From positions 1,240,001-1,304,000 of the forward strand of contig NZ_CP022282.1 of assembly GCF_002216065.1 (NCBI RefSeq): DNA of 64,000 nucleotides, written 5' to 3'. The notes beneath the pieces are model-generated. The model did not search any database, was not told where the DNA came from, and saw only the letters and a program-made list of their open reading frames with translations. Position 1 is the stretch's first letter. The number at the start of each line of letters is the position of its first letter. The DNA comes from Chryseobacterium sp. T16E-39 (GTDB taxonomy: Bacteria; Bacteroidota; Bacteroidia; Flavobacteriales; Weeksellaceae). Both the position numbers and the translations under genes were made by a program. Below are positions 1-7,907 of this stretch, one piece after another.

Positions 1-839
1 TAGGCAAATGCCACTGTAAATAAAACAGGTAAGGCAAAAATTCTTCGCGCATACCCGAATTTGGTTTTGGGTGTCTGTAACATTTTTAAACGTTTTTTTA
101 GATTTGAACTTAAAAACGGACTGGTTGCAGGTAACTGTGTTCCGGAAAAGTGACTTGCTAAAAGCATCTGCGCAAATGCTTTTGTATCCGATTGTTTGAC
201 GGCTTTTTTATCAGCCAGATATTCATGAATTAAGCCGAGTTCTTTTTTGATAAGATAAAAGAACGGATTGAACCAGAAAATGGATGTAATCACTTCGATA
301 AAAATTTTATCAAATGAATGTTTCTGTTCAATATGTACCATTTCATGTTTTAAGATTTGTTTACCTATATCCGAGTTCAATACAATTGAACTTTTCCAGA
401 ACAGGTTCTTAAAATAAGAAAATGGTGCTTCAGTAAGATTTGTATGGTAAAAATTGATCCCATCAAAACTTTCTTTCTGAAATTGGTCTTTAAGCTTCTG
501 GATTCTTATGATTCCAAAGATAAATCTTCCTAAAAAAAAGAGAGAAACCAATCCCAAAGCTGAAAAAATAATTCTAAAATAAATGTGGTCATTGCTTATG
601 TTTTTATCTGAATTAAAATTCTGTAACTTATTTAACAGCAAGTACACCTCATTATTCACTTCTATTGTAAAATCGTCTACCCTAATAAGAGGCAGTAGTA
701 ATGATAGTAATATAGCCGATAACAAATAAAATCTGTTATAATGATGAAACGTCCTGTCTTTTAAAGACAACTGATAGTACAAAAATGTTACACCAGAACA
801 TATAATTACTTTTCCACAGTATAGAAGTAGCGTTTCCAT
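1..839 (-). CDS. BlaR1-type M56 family metallopeptidase (partial, C-terminus off the left edge)
   Basis: I translated this gene directly; it starts with ATG at 837-839 and stays open for about 279 codons to the window edge, so the C-terminus is missing. Hydrophobic stretches lie near residues 8-25, 38-52 and 90-112. A zinc-metalloprotease HExxH motif (HEMVH) is at residues 165-169, followed by further hydrophobic sequence. This arrangement is typical of the BlaR1/MecR1-like peptidase M56 family, membrane sensors that inactivate a cognate BlaI repressor. The gene lies one base after the stop of a BlaI-family gene, so the two form an operon. In Bacteroidota such pairs often have no link to a beta-lactamase, so the inducing signal cannot be stated. 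The membrane location and protease fold are well supported; the substrate is inferred from the pairing. Confidence 0.88.
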   Translation of the reverse strand, partial: METLLLYCGKVIICSGVTFLYYQLSLKDRTFHHYNRFYLLSAILLSLLLPLIRVDDFTIEVNNEVYLLLNKLQNFNSDKNISNDHIYFRIIFSALGLVSLFFLGRFIFGIIRIQKLKDQFQKESFDGINFYHTNLTEAPFSYFKNLFWKSSIVLNSDIGKQILKHEMVHIEQKHSFDKIFIEVITSIFWFNPFFYLIKKELGLIHEYLADKKAVKQSDTKAFAQMLLASHFSGTQLPATSPFLSSNLKKRLKMLQTPKTKFGYARRIFALPVLFTVAFA

Positions 840-840
840 A

Positions 841-1206
841 TCAGTTTTTCTTTTTAAGTTCGCTTAATAACATTTCAAGATCCTCAACTGTCATTTCATT
901 TTTTTCAACAAGAAAAGAAACTGCACTTTTATAAGAACCTTTAAAATAATTTTTCACAAGACTCTTCATTGTCTTTCCGGAATACTGTTCTTTGGTGATC
1001 AAAGGAAAATATTCATGCTGCCTTCCATAAACATTATAGTCTACAAATTCTTTGTCTTTTAATACTTTTAAAATTGTAGAAACAGTATTCGTATGAGGTT
1101 TTGGCTCAGGAAACAGATCCAGAATATCCTTAAGAAATCCTTTTTCTATCTTCCATAAATACTGCATTACCTGTTCTTCTGCTTTTGTTAGAGTCTGAAT
1201 TATCAT
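841..1206 (-). CDS. BlaI/MecI/CopY-family transcriptional repressor
   Basis: This 121-residue protein begins MIIQTLTKAEEQVMQYLW, the normal N-terminus of the BlaI/MecI winged-helix family. A longer reading frame to 1257 would add 17 unconserved residues, so I prefer the ATG at 1204-1206. The winged helix covers roughly residues 5-75, with a recognition helix near HTNTVSTILKVL; the C-terminal half should form the dimerisation helices. It ends one base before the M56 peptidase gene, giving a repressor-sensor operon. A TACA-N2-TGTA dyad that overlaps a -7 promoter element lies 65 bp upstream and probably mediates autorepression. Family assignment is secure; target genes beyond its own operon are unknown. 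Confidence 0.92.
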   Translation of the reverse strand: MIIQTLTKAEEQVMQYLWKIEKGFLKDILDLFPEPKPHTNTVSTILKVLKDKEFVDYNVYGRQHEYFPLITKEQYSGKTMKSLVKNYFKGSYKSAVSFLVEKNEMTVEDLEMLLSELKKKN

Positions 1207-1271
1207 AGCCTGTTCATTTATCAATTGATGAAATAGAATCATATAATTCCATATCACTATTAAATTAGTTA

Positions 1272-1281
1272 TACAAATGTA
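1272..1281 (-). promoter_or_regulatory. Promoter -7 element with overlapping BlaI-like operator
   Basis: On the minus strand positions 1274-1281 read TACATTTG, a perfect match to the Bacteroidota -7 consensus TAnnTTTG. A TTG lies 19 bases upstream as a possible -33 element. The motif sits inside the perfect dyad TACAAATGTA, which matches the TACA-N2-TGTA core known for BlaI/MecI operators. The start codon of the blaI-like gene is about 65 bases downstream. The remaining part of the 330-bp gap up to position 1538 is very AT-rich and shows no gene. The same ten bases occur at another promoter in this window, so the operator reading is tentative. Confidence 0.5.
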
Positions 1282-1538
1282 GAAATAATTCTGACTCCAA
1301 CAACTATTTTTCTAGTGATAAAGAATATTGAAATGTAAATAACTGAAAATCAGACGAATATTTTTTATTAAAATATGTTAAATTTTTAATAGGTCTTTAT
1401 TATGTGATGAATTATTAACACCAAATTACAGCATTATAATATAAATTCTTAAAACTTGTTAAATTTTATTAAATAAAATTAAAATGAATATGTTTAAAAT
1501 GAGAAAATATATTTATTTTAGTGCTTTAAAAATTTCTC

Positions 1539-2120
1539 ATGAAAAGATATAATTTATTGATTGTACTATTACTACTTATTTTTAACGTTACAACTGCTCA
1601 GAAAAAGGGTTCTCCTGCTGCAGATTTCAGTGCTTTAAAAGAAGCTAAAGCTAAAATTGAAAAAACGGTTCCAGCGGTGATCGGACACCTACAGACGATC
1701 GCAACTAAAGAAGGGGACAATAATATTCTTACCAACGGAAAAGTTGCATTAGGAAAAGAATATGGTATTTTAGAATCTGAATGGCGTTTATACAGAGGAA
1801 ATATGAACAATTGTATTTTGAACAATTCTTCTAAGAAAGCAAAAAAATGCATGGAATACCATACCCAATATTTGAGAAATACTTTGATCAATTATAAAAA
1901 CTACATTACTTATCTAACAAAGAAGAATGGATATTTAGGTGTGGAAGGAGATACCAAGATTGATTTCAATCCAGGAGAAATCACTACCAAGCTTAGTGAG
2001 GCTTACTTTAATGGAAATGATGCAGCGAACAGAATGAAAGGGGGACAAAAGAAAGAGTTTCTTGGTCAGAATATGGCTGAAGATATCAATTTAAGCCCTT
2101 ATAATATGATCGCCCAATAG
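1539..2120 (+). CDS. Secreted protein of unknown function
   Basis: This 193-residue protein starts with a clear Sec signal peptide: lysine/arginine, then a leucine-rich core (residues 6-17) and a probable cleavage site after TTAQ at about residue 21. The mature part is polar and predicted helical. It has two cysteines (Cys92 in NNCIL and Cys103 in KKCMEY) that could form a disulfide. I recognise no domain. It stands alone, is transcribed away from the blaI operon, and ends in a bidirectional terminator shared with the next gene. No function is proposed. Confidence 0.75.
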   Translation: MKRYNLLIVLLLLIFNVTTAQKKGSPAADFSALKEAKAKIEKTVPAVIGHLQTIATKEGDNNILTNGKVALGKEYGILESEWRLYRGNMNNCILNNSSKKAKKCMEYHTQYLRNTLINYKNYITYLTKKNGYLGVEGDTKIDFNPGEITTKLSEAYFNGNDAANRMKGGQKKEFLGQNMAEDINLSPYNMIAQ

Positions 2121-2145
2121 ATAATAAAAAAATATTCACACCATA

Positions 2146-2180
2146 AAATCCTGCTCCTGAAGCAGGATTTTTATTTTTAT
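2146..2180. terminator. Bidirectional intrinsic terminator
   Basis: A 10-bp perfect stem (AAATCCTGCT with AGCAGGATTT) closes a 5-nt loop at 2156-2160 and is followed by a T-rich tract. It lies between two convergent genes, and AAA on the left arm gives a short T run on the other strand. Confidence 0.85.
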
Positions 2181-2749
2181 AACAAGGAAGTATCATCTTT
2201 TATATCCTCCTGAAACTTTTCACAAATTTCCAGGATTTCCTGTGGTGATTCTTTATATTTCCCCAGACCAACCGCATAATAATTTCTTCTTGGTTCAAGG
2301 GTATCATACAGCCACTCTTCCTTATTTTTTATCATTATCAGAAGGCTATACTTTTTTACTGCAGAATAACCACCTCCTTCCACAGGCTCATTGTGCTCAT
2401 ATACATCTAAAAGAAATCCTGTAACCCTTGTCCAGCTGATCTCAAGATCGGGAGGTATACTGAACATTCCCTCACCATGCAAAATATCAATAATATTTCT
2501 TCCATAGCATAATCTGATTCCGGACTTGTACAAAACTATTTTCTGCTTTACATCCCAGATATACCCAGATATAACAACACAAGGAAAAACAAGCGTTACC
2601 AGCATTAAGAAAATAATAAATAGGCGGTCCTCATAGCTGGACAACATCCATTTAATAAGAAAAAATAAAGGAACAAGACCAAATATAATTAAAAGAATAA
2701 CATCTGTTATTACGGATTTTTTCTTTTCCTGAATGATGAGAGTTTCCAT
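2177..2749 (-). CDS. Two-helix membrane protein of unknown function
   Basis: The 190-residue product has two hydrophobic segments near residues 15-36 and 42-64, followed by a soluble domain of about 125 residues. The order (short cytoplasmic lead, two helices, then a beta-rich stretch with IVLYKSGIRLCYG and FSIPPDLEISW) resembles bacterial PH-like membrane proteins, but this is only a resemblance. There is no catalytic motif. It is a single gene, convergent with the secreted protein upstream. Confidence 0.7.
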   Translation of the reverse strand: METLIIQEKKKSVITDVILLIIFGLVPLFFLIKWMLSSYEDRLFIIFLMLVTLVFPCVVISGYIWDVKQKIVLYKSGIRLCYGRNIIDILHGEGMFSIPPDLEISWTRVTGFLLDVYEHNEPVEGGGYSAVKKYSLLIMIKNKEEWLYDTLEPRRNYYAVGLGKYKESPQEILEICEKFQEDIKDDTSLL

Positions 2750-2895
2750 TTGCCTAATTTTATAACTATGATAAAGATGGTATAAAAATCAATAAGTGAA
2801 ACTATTAATTAAAATTTTATTTAATAAAATGATCGTATTTGTCCAAAAAGTAAAATACAATTGTCATTCATATATAACAACCAAAATTAAAATTT

Positions 2896-3348
2896 ATGGA
2901 ACCAAGAATTAATTTATTTGAAAAAGGTAAAAAAGCAATTACTCCGGTGTTTGGAATTACTCAGTATTTAAAACACTGTTCTATTGACAGAAAACTAATG
3001 GAACTTATTGATTTCAGGATTTCACAAATCAATCAATGTGCATACTGTCTCGATATGCATTCTAAAGAACTCCGTGCAATGGGGGAAACAGAACAACGCC
3101 TTTACGGATTAAGTGCCTGGAGAGAAACCCCTTATTATACCGATAAAGAAAGGGCAGCATTAGAATGGGCAGAAGCCGTGAACAGTCTTCACGTTCCGGA
3201 CCAGGCATATGAAAATGTAAAAAAAGAGTTTTCTGAGGAAGAAATTATTGATCTTACTTTAATTGTCAATGCCATTAATACCTGGAATCGTTTTAATATT
3301 GCCTTCCAGCAAATTCCCGGTGATTACCAGGTAGGTATGTTTGGGTAA
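2896..3348 (+). CDS. Carboxymuconolactone decarboxylase / AhpD-like family protein
   Basis: The 150-residue protein carries the redox signature CAYCLDMH with Cys48, Cys51 and His55, which defines AhpD-like members of the CMD family. The preceding segment (RISQINQ) and following helix (LRAMGETEQRL) also fit. Such proteins are typically thiol-based alkylhydroperoxidases or scavengers acting in the cytoplasm, and the intact CxxC suggests redox activity here. The physiological substrate is unknown. The gene is followed by a strong terminator that also serves the tRNA cluster on the other strand. Confidence 0.9.
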   Translation: MEPRINLFEKGKKAITPVFGITQYLKHCSIDRKLMELIDFRISQINQCAYCLDMHSKELRAMGETEQRLYGLSAWRETPYYTDKERAALEWAEAVNSLHVPDQAYENVKKEFSEEEIIDLTLIVNAINTWNRFNIAFQQIPGDYQVGMFG

Positions 3349-3380
3349 TCTTTATAAAATTTCAGATCGATTAAATAAAA

Positions 3381-3410
3381 AAGAGAATCACTTAGTGATT
3401 CTCTTTTTGC
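3381..3410. terminator. Bidirectional terminator between the CMD gene and the tRNA cluster
   Basis: A perfect 11-bp stem (3381-3391 with 3395-3405) closes a 3-nt loop and is followed by TTTTT. On the minus strand the A-tract at 3377-3382 becomes a T run, so it also terminates the tRNA transcript. Confidence 0.88.
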
Positions 3411-3415
3411 CTTAG

Positions 3416-3488
<73 letters not shown>

Positions 3489-3529
3489 GTGTATCTTTAG
3501 AGTGTTTACCGAAAACACTTTGTTCTTAG

Positions 3530-3602
<73 letters not shown>

Positions 3603-3640
3603 GTGTATCTTTAGAGTGCTTACCGAAAGCACTTGCTTAG

Positions 3641-3713
<73 letters not shown>

Positions 3714-3754
3714 GTGTATCTTTAGAGTGTTTACCGAAAACACTTTATTCTTAG

Positions 3755-3827
<73 letters not shown>

Positions 3828-3838
3828 ATATTGGATTG

Positions 3839-3846
3839 CAAATGTA
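3839..3846 (-). promoter_or_regulatory. -7 promoter element for the tRNA-fMet cluster
   Basis: The minus strand reads TACATTTG, a perfect TAnnTTTG match, 12 bases before the first mature tRNA base. No clear TTG -33 element is visible at the usual distance. Confidence 0.65.
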
Positions 3847-3916
3847 CGACTATTTTTTGGAATTCCTAATTTTTCTTTTAAATAAAGGAGTTTTATAAAA
3901 ACTATTCATTTATTTG

Positions 3917-3924
3917 TATCTTTG
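3917..3924 (+). promoter_or_regulatory. -7 promoter element directly before the YciO/YrdC-family gene
   Basis: TATCTTTG matches TAnnTTTG and ends only five bases before the ATG at 3929. With the usual spacing, transcription would start at or next to the start codon, giving a leaderless or nearly leaderless mRNA. Confidence 0.55.
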
Positions 3925-3928
3925 TTTC

Positions 3929-4540
3929 ATGGCAAAAATATTAAAAATTTACCCCGACAATCCTCAGGAAAATCTTATTAATGAGGTTGTTAAAACTTTA
4001 AACAACGGTGGATTAATTATTTATCCGTCGGATACTATTTATGCCTTAGGCTGCAATATTTTTGATATCAAAGCCATGGAAAAACTGGCTCAGATAAAGA
4101 AAATGAAGCTTGAAAAGGCTCAGTTTTCTATTATTTGTAATGATCTCAGCCACCTTTCGGATTTTACAAGACCTATAGACACTTCAGTTTTCAGGTTTTT
4201 GAAAAGTCATCTTCCCGGTCCTTTTACCTTTATCCTGGATGCAAATAAAAGTGTCCCTTTAGCCTATAAAGGACATAAAACGATTGGTATCCGTGTTCCG
4301 GATCATTCGATTCCGCAATTGATTGTAGAGAAATTAGGACACCCGATTGCTTCTACATCCATCCATGATGAGGATGAAGTCATTGAATATTCTACCGACC
4401 CAGAATTGATTGCTGAAAAGTATGATCATCTGGTAGATATTGTTATAGACTCCGGTTATGGGGATAATGTAGCTTCTACAAGCGTGGACCTTACTTCCGG
4501 AGAACCTGAGGTGATCAGACAGGGAAAAGGAGTTATTTAG
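3929..4540 (+). CDS. YrdC/YciO-family protein, annotated class L-threonylcarbamoyladenylate synthase
   Basis: A 203-residue protein from ATG 3929; an upstream TTG at 3914 would lie before the predicted transcription start and is rejected. The YrdC fold is shown by IIYPSDTIYALGC (about residues 30-42), PGPFTFIL and TIGIRVPDH. Proteins of this family make threonylcarbamoyl-AMP for the t6A modification of ANN-decoding tRNAs. The N-terminus (IYPDNPQENLIN) and the block IKKMKLEKAQFSIIC resemble the YciO branch, in which the KxR motif of canonical TsaC is poorly kept. It may therefore be a YciO-like paralogue rather than the main TsaC. There is no C-terminal Sua5 domain. Confidence 0.88.
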   Translation: MAKILKIYPDNPQENLINEVVKTLNNGGLIIYPSDTIYALGCNIFDIKAMEKLAQIKKMKLEKAQFSIICNDLSHLSDFTRPIDTSVFRFLKSHLPGPFTFILDANKSVPLAYKGHKTIGIRVPDHSIPQLIVEKLGHPIASTSIHDEDEVIEYSTDPELIAEKYDHLVDIVIDSGYGDNVASTSVDLTSGEPEVIRQGKGVI

Positions 4541-4640
4541 TTATTATTAATTGAAAGTTGAAAAGGGAAAGTTAGAGGTTGGAAGAGGGGAAAGAAGGAA
4601 GTAGTATGACTTACACAAAAACCCGAAACCCGAATCTAGC
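4541..4640. repeat. Low-complexity purine-rich and CCCGAAA-type intergenic repeat
   Basis: The first part (about 4550-4600) is built of loosely periodic GTT/GGAA-G units such as GAAAGTTGAAAAGGGAAAG. It is followed by two copies of an ACCCGAA unit at 4619-4633. It contains no reading frame of note. Such simple, decayed repeats in a gap between two housekeeping genes look like a dispersed intergenic element, but only one copy is seen in this window. Confidence 0.4.
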
Positions 4641-4666
4641 AACTCAATACTCATTTTTTATTACAC

Positions 4667-4690
4667 ATACCTCTTATAGGTATTTTTTAT
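4667..4690 (+). terminator. Intrinsic terminator after the YciO/YrdC gene
   Basis: ATACCT pairs with AGGTAT around a 5-nt loop (4673-4677), followed by TTTTTATTAT. It separates the YciO/YrdC gene from yaaA. Confidence 0.65.
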
Positions 4691-4703
4691 TATAAATTAT
4701 TTT

Positions 4704-5462
4704 ATGAAAATCATTACATCGCCTGCCAAATTAATGAATGTAGAAAATTCAACTGATTTATTGAGATCTACGACACCTAAATTCATTGAAGATGCAGAAT
4801 TTATACAATCTTTTTTAAAACATAAATCTCCCAAATATCTTTCTGAATTAATGGAGATCTCGCCTAAACTGGCAGATGAAAACTGGGAAAGAAATCAAAA
4901 CTGGAAGTCTAACCCCAAGCCTAAAGAATCAGCTCCTGCAATGTTTGCATTTACGGGAGAAGTTTACAGAGGTCTGGATGCTAAAACTTTAGACAAGAAA
5001 GCCATCGATTACTTACAGAAAAACTACAGAATGCTTTCCGGATTATATGGTTTATTAAAACCCTCTGATAAAGTCATGTTGTACAGACTTGAAATGGGGC
5101 GTCACTTTGAGTTTGACCAATATAAGAATCTGTATGAATTTTGGAGAGAAAAAATCACCGAACAGCTGAACTCCGAAATGAAAAAAAATGAAGTTCTTCT
5201 TCATCTGGCAAGCAATGAGTACGGAAAAGTGATTGACCGAAAAAAATTAAATCATAAAGTCATCGATTTTGATTTTTATGAATTAAAAGAAGGAAAGCTA
5301 AAAACTATTGTTGTGTATACCAAACATGCAAGAGGACTTGTTGTAAGATTCTGTGCTGAAACCAATGCCCAAACGTTGAACGATGTAAAAGCATTTAATT
5401 ACGACGGTTATTTGATCGACGAAGAAAAATCTACTGATACAAAATTGGTTTTTGTAAGATAA
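4704..5462 (+). CDS. yaaA: Peroxide stress protein YaaA (DUF328)
   Basis: The 252-residue protein matches YaaA along its whole length: N-terminal MKIITSPAKLM, AMFAFTGEVYRGLDA, a central block LSGLYGLLKPSD near residues 112-123, and LLHLASNEYGKVID. In Escherichia coli YaaA limits free iron during hydrogen peroxide stress and binds DNA; the same role is inferred here. It lies cytoplasmically with no signal sequence. Its stop codon abuts the ATG of prmC with no gap, so the two genes are translationally close and co-transcribed. The start is fixed by the conserved N-terminus. Confidence 0.95.
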   Translation: MKIITSPAKLMNVENSTDLLRSTTPKFIEDAEFIQSFLKHKSPKYLSELMEISPKLADENWERNQNWKSNPKPKESAPAMFAFTGEVYRGLDAKTLDKKAIDYLQKNYRMLSGLYGLLKPSDKVMLYRLEMGRHFEFDQYKNLYEFWREKITEQLNSEMKKNEVLLHLASNEYGKVIDRKKLNHKVIDFDFYELKEGKLKTIVVYTKHARGLVVRFCAETNAQTLNDVKAFNYDGYLIDEEKSTDTKLVFVR

Positions 5463-6311
5463 ATGACGATCTCAGAATTTAAAATACATTTTAGAAATGA
5501 ACTTCATCAGGTTTATACAGAATCTGAAAGTTCATTTTTATTTTCAATTTTCATAGAAAAAATCACAGGCCTTGACGCATTCCAGCAAAGGAGATCTTCT
5601 GATGTGGAGTTGTCATCTACTGATGAACAAAAGTTTCAGGAGATTATCATAGAATTAAAAACCCATAAACCTTATCAACATATTTTAGGGGAAACTGAGT
5701 TTTACGGAATGACGTTTTTTGTGAATGAGCACGTTTTAATACCTCGTCCTGAAACTGAAGAATTACTGGAAATAGCAATCACCCGGATTCAAAATTCAAG
5801 TCCAGTGACTGAGAATTTAAAAATCCTTGATATTGGTACGGGAAGTGGTGTTATTCCTTTAGTTTTAAAGAAACATTTCCCACAAGCAGAGGTTTCGTCC
5901 ATAGATTTTTCAGAGAAGGCATTGGAAACTGCAAAAAAGAATGCTGCTCTTCATCAACTGGATATTCATTTTATTCATGGTGATTATTTGAATTATGAGC
6001 TCATTGATAATTATGACATTATTATTTCAAATCCTCCTTATATTGGAATTGAAGAAGAAGTGGAAATTGAAAACTCAGTAAAAGGATTCGAGCCCAACAT
6101 GGCCCTCTTCTCTCCTACTTCTGATGCCCTTATCTTCTATCGGAAAATAGCTGAAGACTCAAAAAAACATTTAAATCAAGATGGATCATTATTCCTGGAA
6201 ATTAATCAAAAACTAGGCCCGGAAACTTTGGACCTTTATTCCTTTTTCTCAGAATCTGAATTGATTAAAGATCTGTCTGGCAATGACCGATTTGTAACCG
6301 GAAAAAAATAA
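5463..6311 (+). CDS. prmC: Peptide chain release factor N5-glutamine methyltransferase PrmC
   Basis: The 282-residue enzyme methylates the GGQ glutamine of release factors RF1 and RF2 using S-adenosylmethionine. It has the helical substrate-binding N-terminal domain (about 1-95), the class I methyltransferase motif DIGTGSG at 123-129 and the catalytic NPPY at 190-193. Length and domain order are normal. The start codon follows immediately on the yaaA stop. PrmC is a cytoplasmic housekeeping enzyme. Confidence 0.96.
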   Translation: MTISEFKIHFRNELHQVYTESESSFLFSIFIEKITGLDAFQQRRSSDVELSSTDEQKFQEIIIELKTHKPYQHILGETEFYGMTFFVNEHVLIPRPETEELLEIAITRIQNSSPVTENLKILDIGTGSGVIPLVLKKHFPQAEVSSIDFSEKALETAKKNAALHQLDIHFIHGDYLNYELIDNYDIIISNPPYIGIEEEVEIENSVKGFEPNMALFSPTSDALIFYRKIAEDSKKHLNQDGSLFLEINQKLGPETLDLYSFFSESELIKDLSGNDRFVTGKK

Positions 6312-6357
6312 AATTAGGGGTATTTTTATGTATCTTTAATTAAAATTTTTAATCATC

Positions 6358-6741
6358 ATGCCACATTTTATTATAGAATGCTCTGTAAATATTTTAAGTC
6401 AGCAATCTCCTGGTAAAATTATGCAAGCTGTATACGAAGGTGCTGAAGCATCTGACCTTTTCGCAAAAAATGACATTAAGGTTAGAATTTCACCTTTCAA
6501 ATATTATAAACTTGGTGAGGGGAAAAACGGTTTCATCCATATTTTTGGGAATATCATGGAAGGAAGAAGTGCTGAACAAAAAGCAAATCTATCAAGACAG
6601 GTAATTGAACGTCTCAATCTGCTGTTTCCTGAAATTTCTTTTTTATCAATGAATATCACAGAATTTGAAGCAGCAACCTACTGTAACAAATCATTAATCA
6701 ATCCTGAAAACATGAACAAAGACAGACATTTTGGTAATTAA
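6358..6741 (+). CDS. 5-carboxymethyl-2-hydroxymuconate delta-isomerase (CHMI) family protein
   Basis: This 127-residue protein begins MPHFIIECS, so removal of Met exposes the N-terminal proline used as general base in the tautomerase superfamily. The pattern FKYYKLGEG, FIHIFGNIMEGRS and LSMNITEFE fits HpaF/CHMI. The family isomerises a muconate intermediate in homoprotocatechuate degradation, but no other gene of that pathway is nearby, so the substrate here is uncertain. It is a stand-alone gene after prmC. Confidence 0.87.
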   Translation: MPHFIIECSVNILSQQSPGKIMQAVYEGAEASDLFAKNDIKVRISPFKYYKLGEGKNGFIHIFGNIMEGRSAEQKANLSRQVIERLNLLFPEISFLSMNITEFEAATYCNKSLINPENMNKDRHFGN

Positions 6742-6853
6742 TAAGGCTTTTAACTGCTTGTAAATTTCAGGATTACAAACAGATTCAATAATTAGGTTAA
6801 ATAGCACTGATAATTATGAGTACCTTTTAAGAAACAATTTAACCTTGAAATCG

Positions 6854-7900
6854 ATGAACTATTTTTCTGCTTTACATATCAAAAAATACATTGTTTTTTT
6901 GTTTTGTTTATTCCTGCTTTCATGTGGAAAAACTCCAGAAGATATTATTACCCAATATTATAAAAACGGAGAATTGAATGGTAGCATTCTCGTTATGCAA
7001 AACAACAGAATCCTCTATGATTCTGCAGTGGGCTATGCCGATTTTAACCATAAAAGAGTTCTCACTAAGAATACTCCTTTCTATATTGCTTCATTAAGCA
7101 AACCCTTTACTGCAACAGCTATCATTCTATTGCAACAAAAAGGACTATTATCATACGATGACAAAGCTTCTCAATATCTTCCTGAGCTTCCAGATTATGC
7201 AAAGAATGTCAGTATAAGACATTTACTCAGTCACACATCAGGTATTAGGGATTATGAAAGTATTCTGACTGGAAAAAAAGGATTAAATAATCAAGACGTT
7301 CTCAATTGGTTACAGGAACAAAAAGGATTGCAATTTCCATCAGGAAGTCACTTTCAGTATAGTAACAGTGGTTATATTATCTTGTCAACTATTATTGAGA
7401 AAATTTCCGGTGATTCATATAAGATGTTTCTTGAGAAGAACATCTTCGTTCCCCTAAAAATGAACAATACAGAGGTATATGACGGATCCACATCTATTAA
7501 TAAGAACAGGGCCATAGGTTATGATCGCCAAAAAAAGCCTGATGATTATTCTATTTTGACAACAGGAGACGGTGGTATTTATTCTACTCCTGAAGATCTG
7601 TACAAGTTTGATCAGGCGCTTCGCGATTTCTCACTTGTCAGTAAAGAAAATAGTAATCAAATGTATACCCCTTTTACATTATCTGATGGAAAGCCCTCCA
7701 TGTACGGGTTTGGATGGTTTATAGATGATTCTGCAGGAGGAAAAACAGTAAGTCACACCGGTGGATTGGATGGGTTTCGTGCATTATTCTGGCGCGATCT
7801 TAAAAATAACAAAACCATTATTACCCTGACCAACCAGGGAGATGCATTTCCTTTGCAAAATTTCCTGAATGATATGAAACAATCAACACTAAAAAACTAA
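6854..7900 (+). CDS. Serine hydrolase lipoprotein, beta-lactamase/class C PBP-like
   Basis: I place the start at ATG 6854, giving 348 residues; a TTG nine bases earlier is also in frame. The N-terminus has a signal peptide ending in LLSCG, a lipobox, so the protein is a lipoprotein. The penicillin-recognising fold is shown by SLSK with Ser80 and Lys83, YSN at 169-171 and HTGG near 301. These are the three active-site elements of class C beta-lactamase, esterase EstB and D-aminopeptidase relatives. Actual substrate (beta-lactam, ester or peptide) cannot be told. It is followed after 7 bases by a DUF4180 gene. Confidence 0.88.
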   Translation: MNYFSALHIKKYIVFLFCLFLLSCGKTPEDIITQYYKNGELNGSILVMQNNRILYDSAVGYADFNHKRVLTKNTPFYIASLSKPFTATAIILLQQKGLLSYDDKASQYLPELPDYAKNVSIRHLLSHTSGIRDYESILTGKKGLNNQDVLNWLQEQKGLQFPSGSHFQYSNSGYIILSTIIEKISGDSYKMFLEKNIFVPLKMNNTEVYDGSTSINKNRAIGYDRQKKPDDYSILTTGDGGIYSTPEDLYKFDQALRDFSLVSKENSNQMYTPFTLSDGKPSMYGFGWFIDDSAGGKTVSHTGGLDGFRALFWRDLKNNKTIITLTNQGDAFPLQNFLNDMKQSTLKN

Positions 7901-7907
7901 ATTAAAT

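Noticed and set aside
841..1257. Longer BlaI start at 1257 adding 17 residues
   Set aside because: The extra lead is not conserved, and the family normally begins at the TLTKAEEQVM segment a few residues after the chosen ATG.
3489..3529. Small hairpins in the tRNA spacers as separate terminators
   Set aside because: The stems are short, lack T tracts, and lie between co-transcribed tRNAs, so processing structure is more likely.
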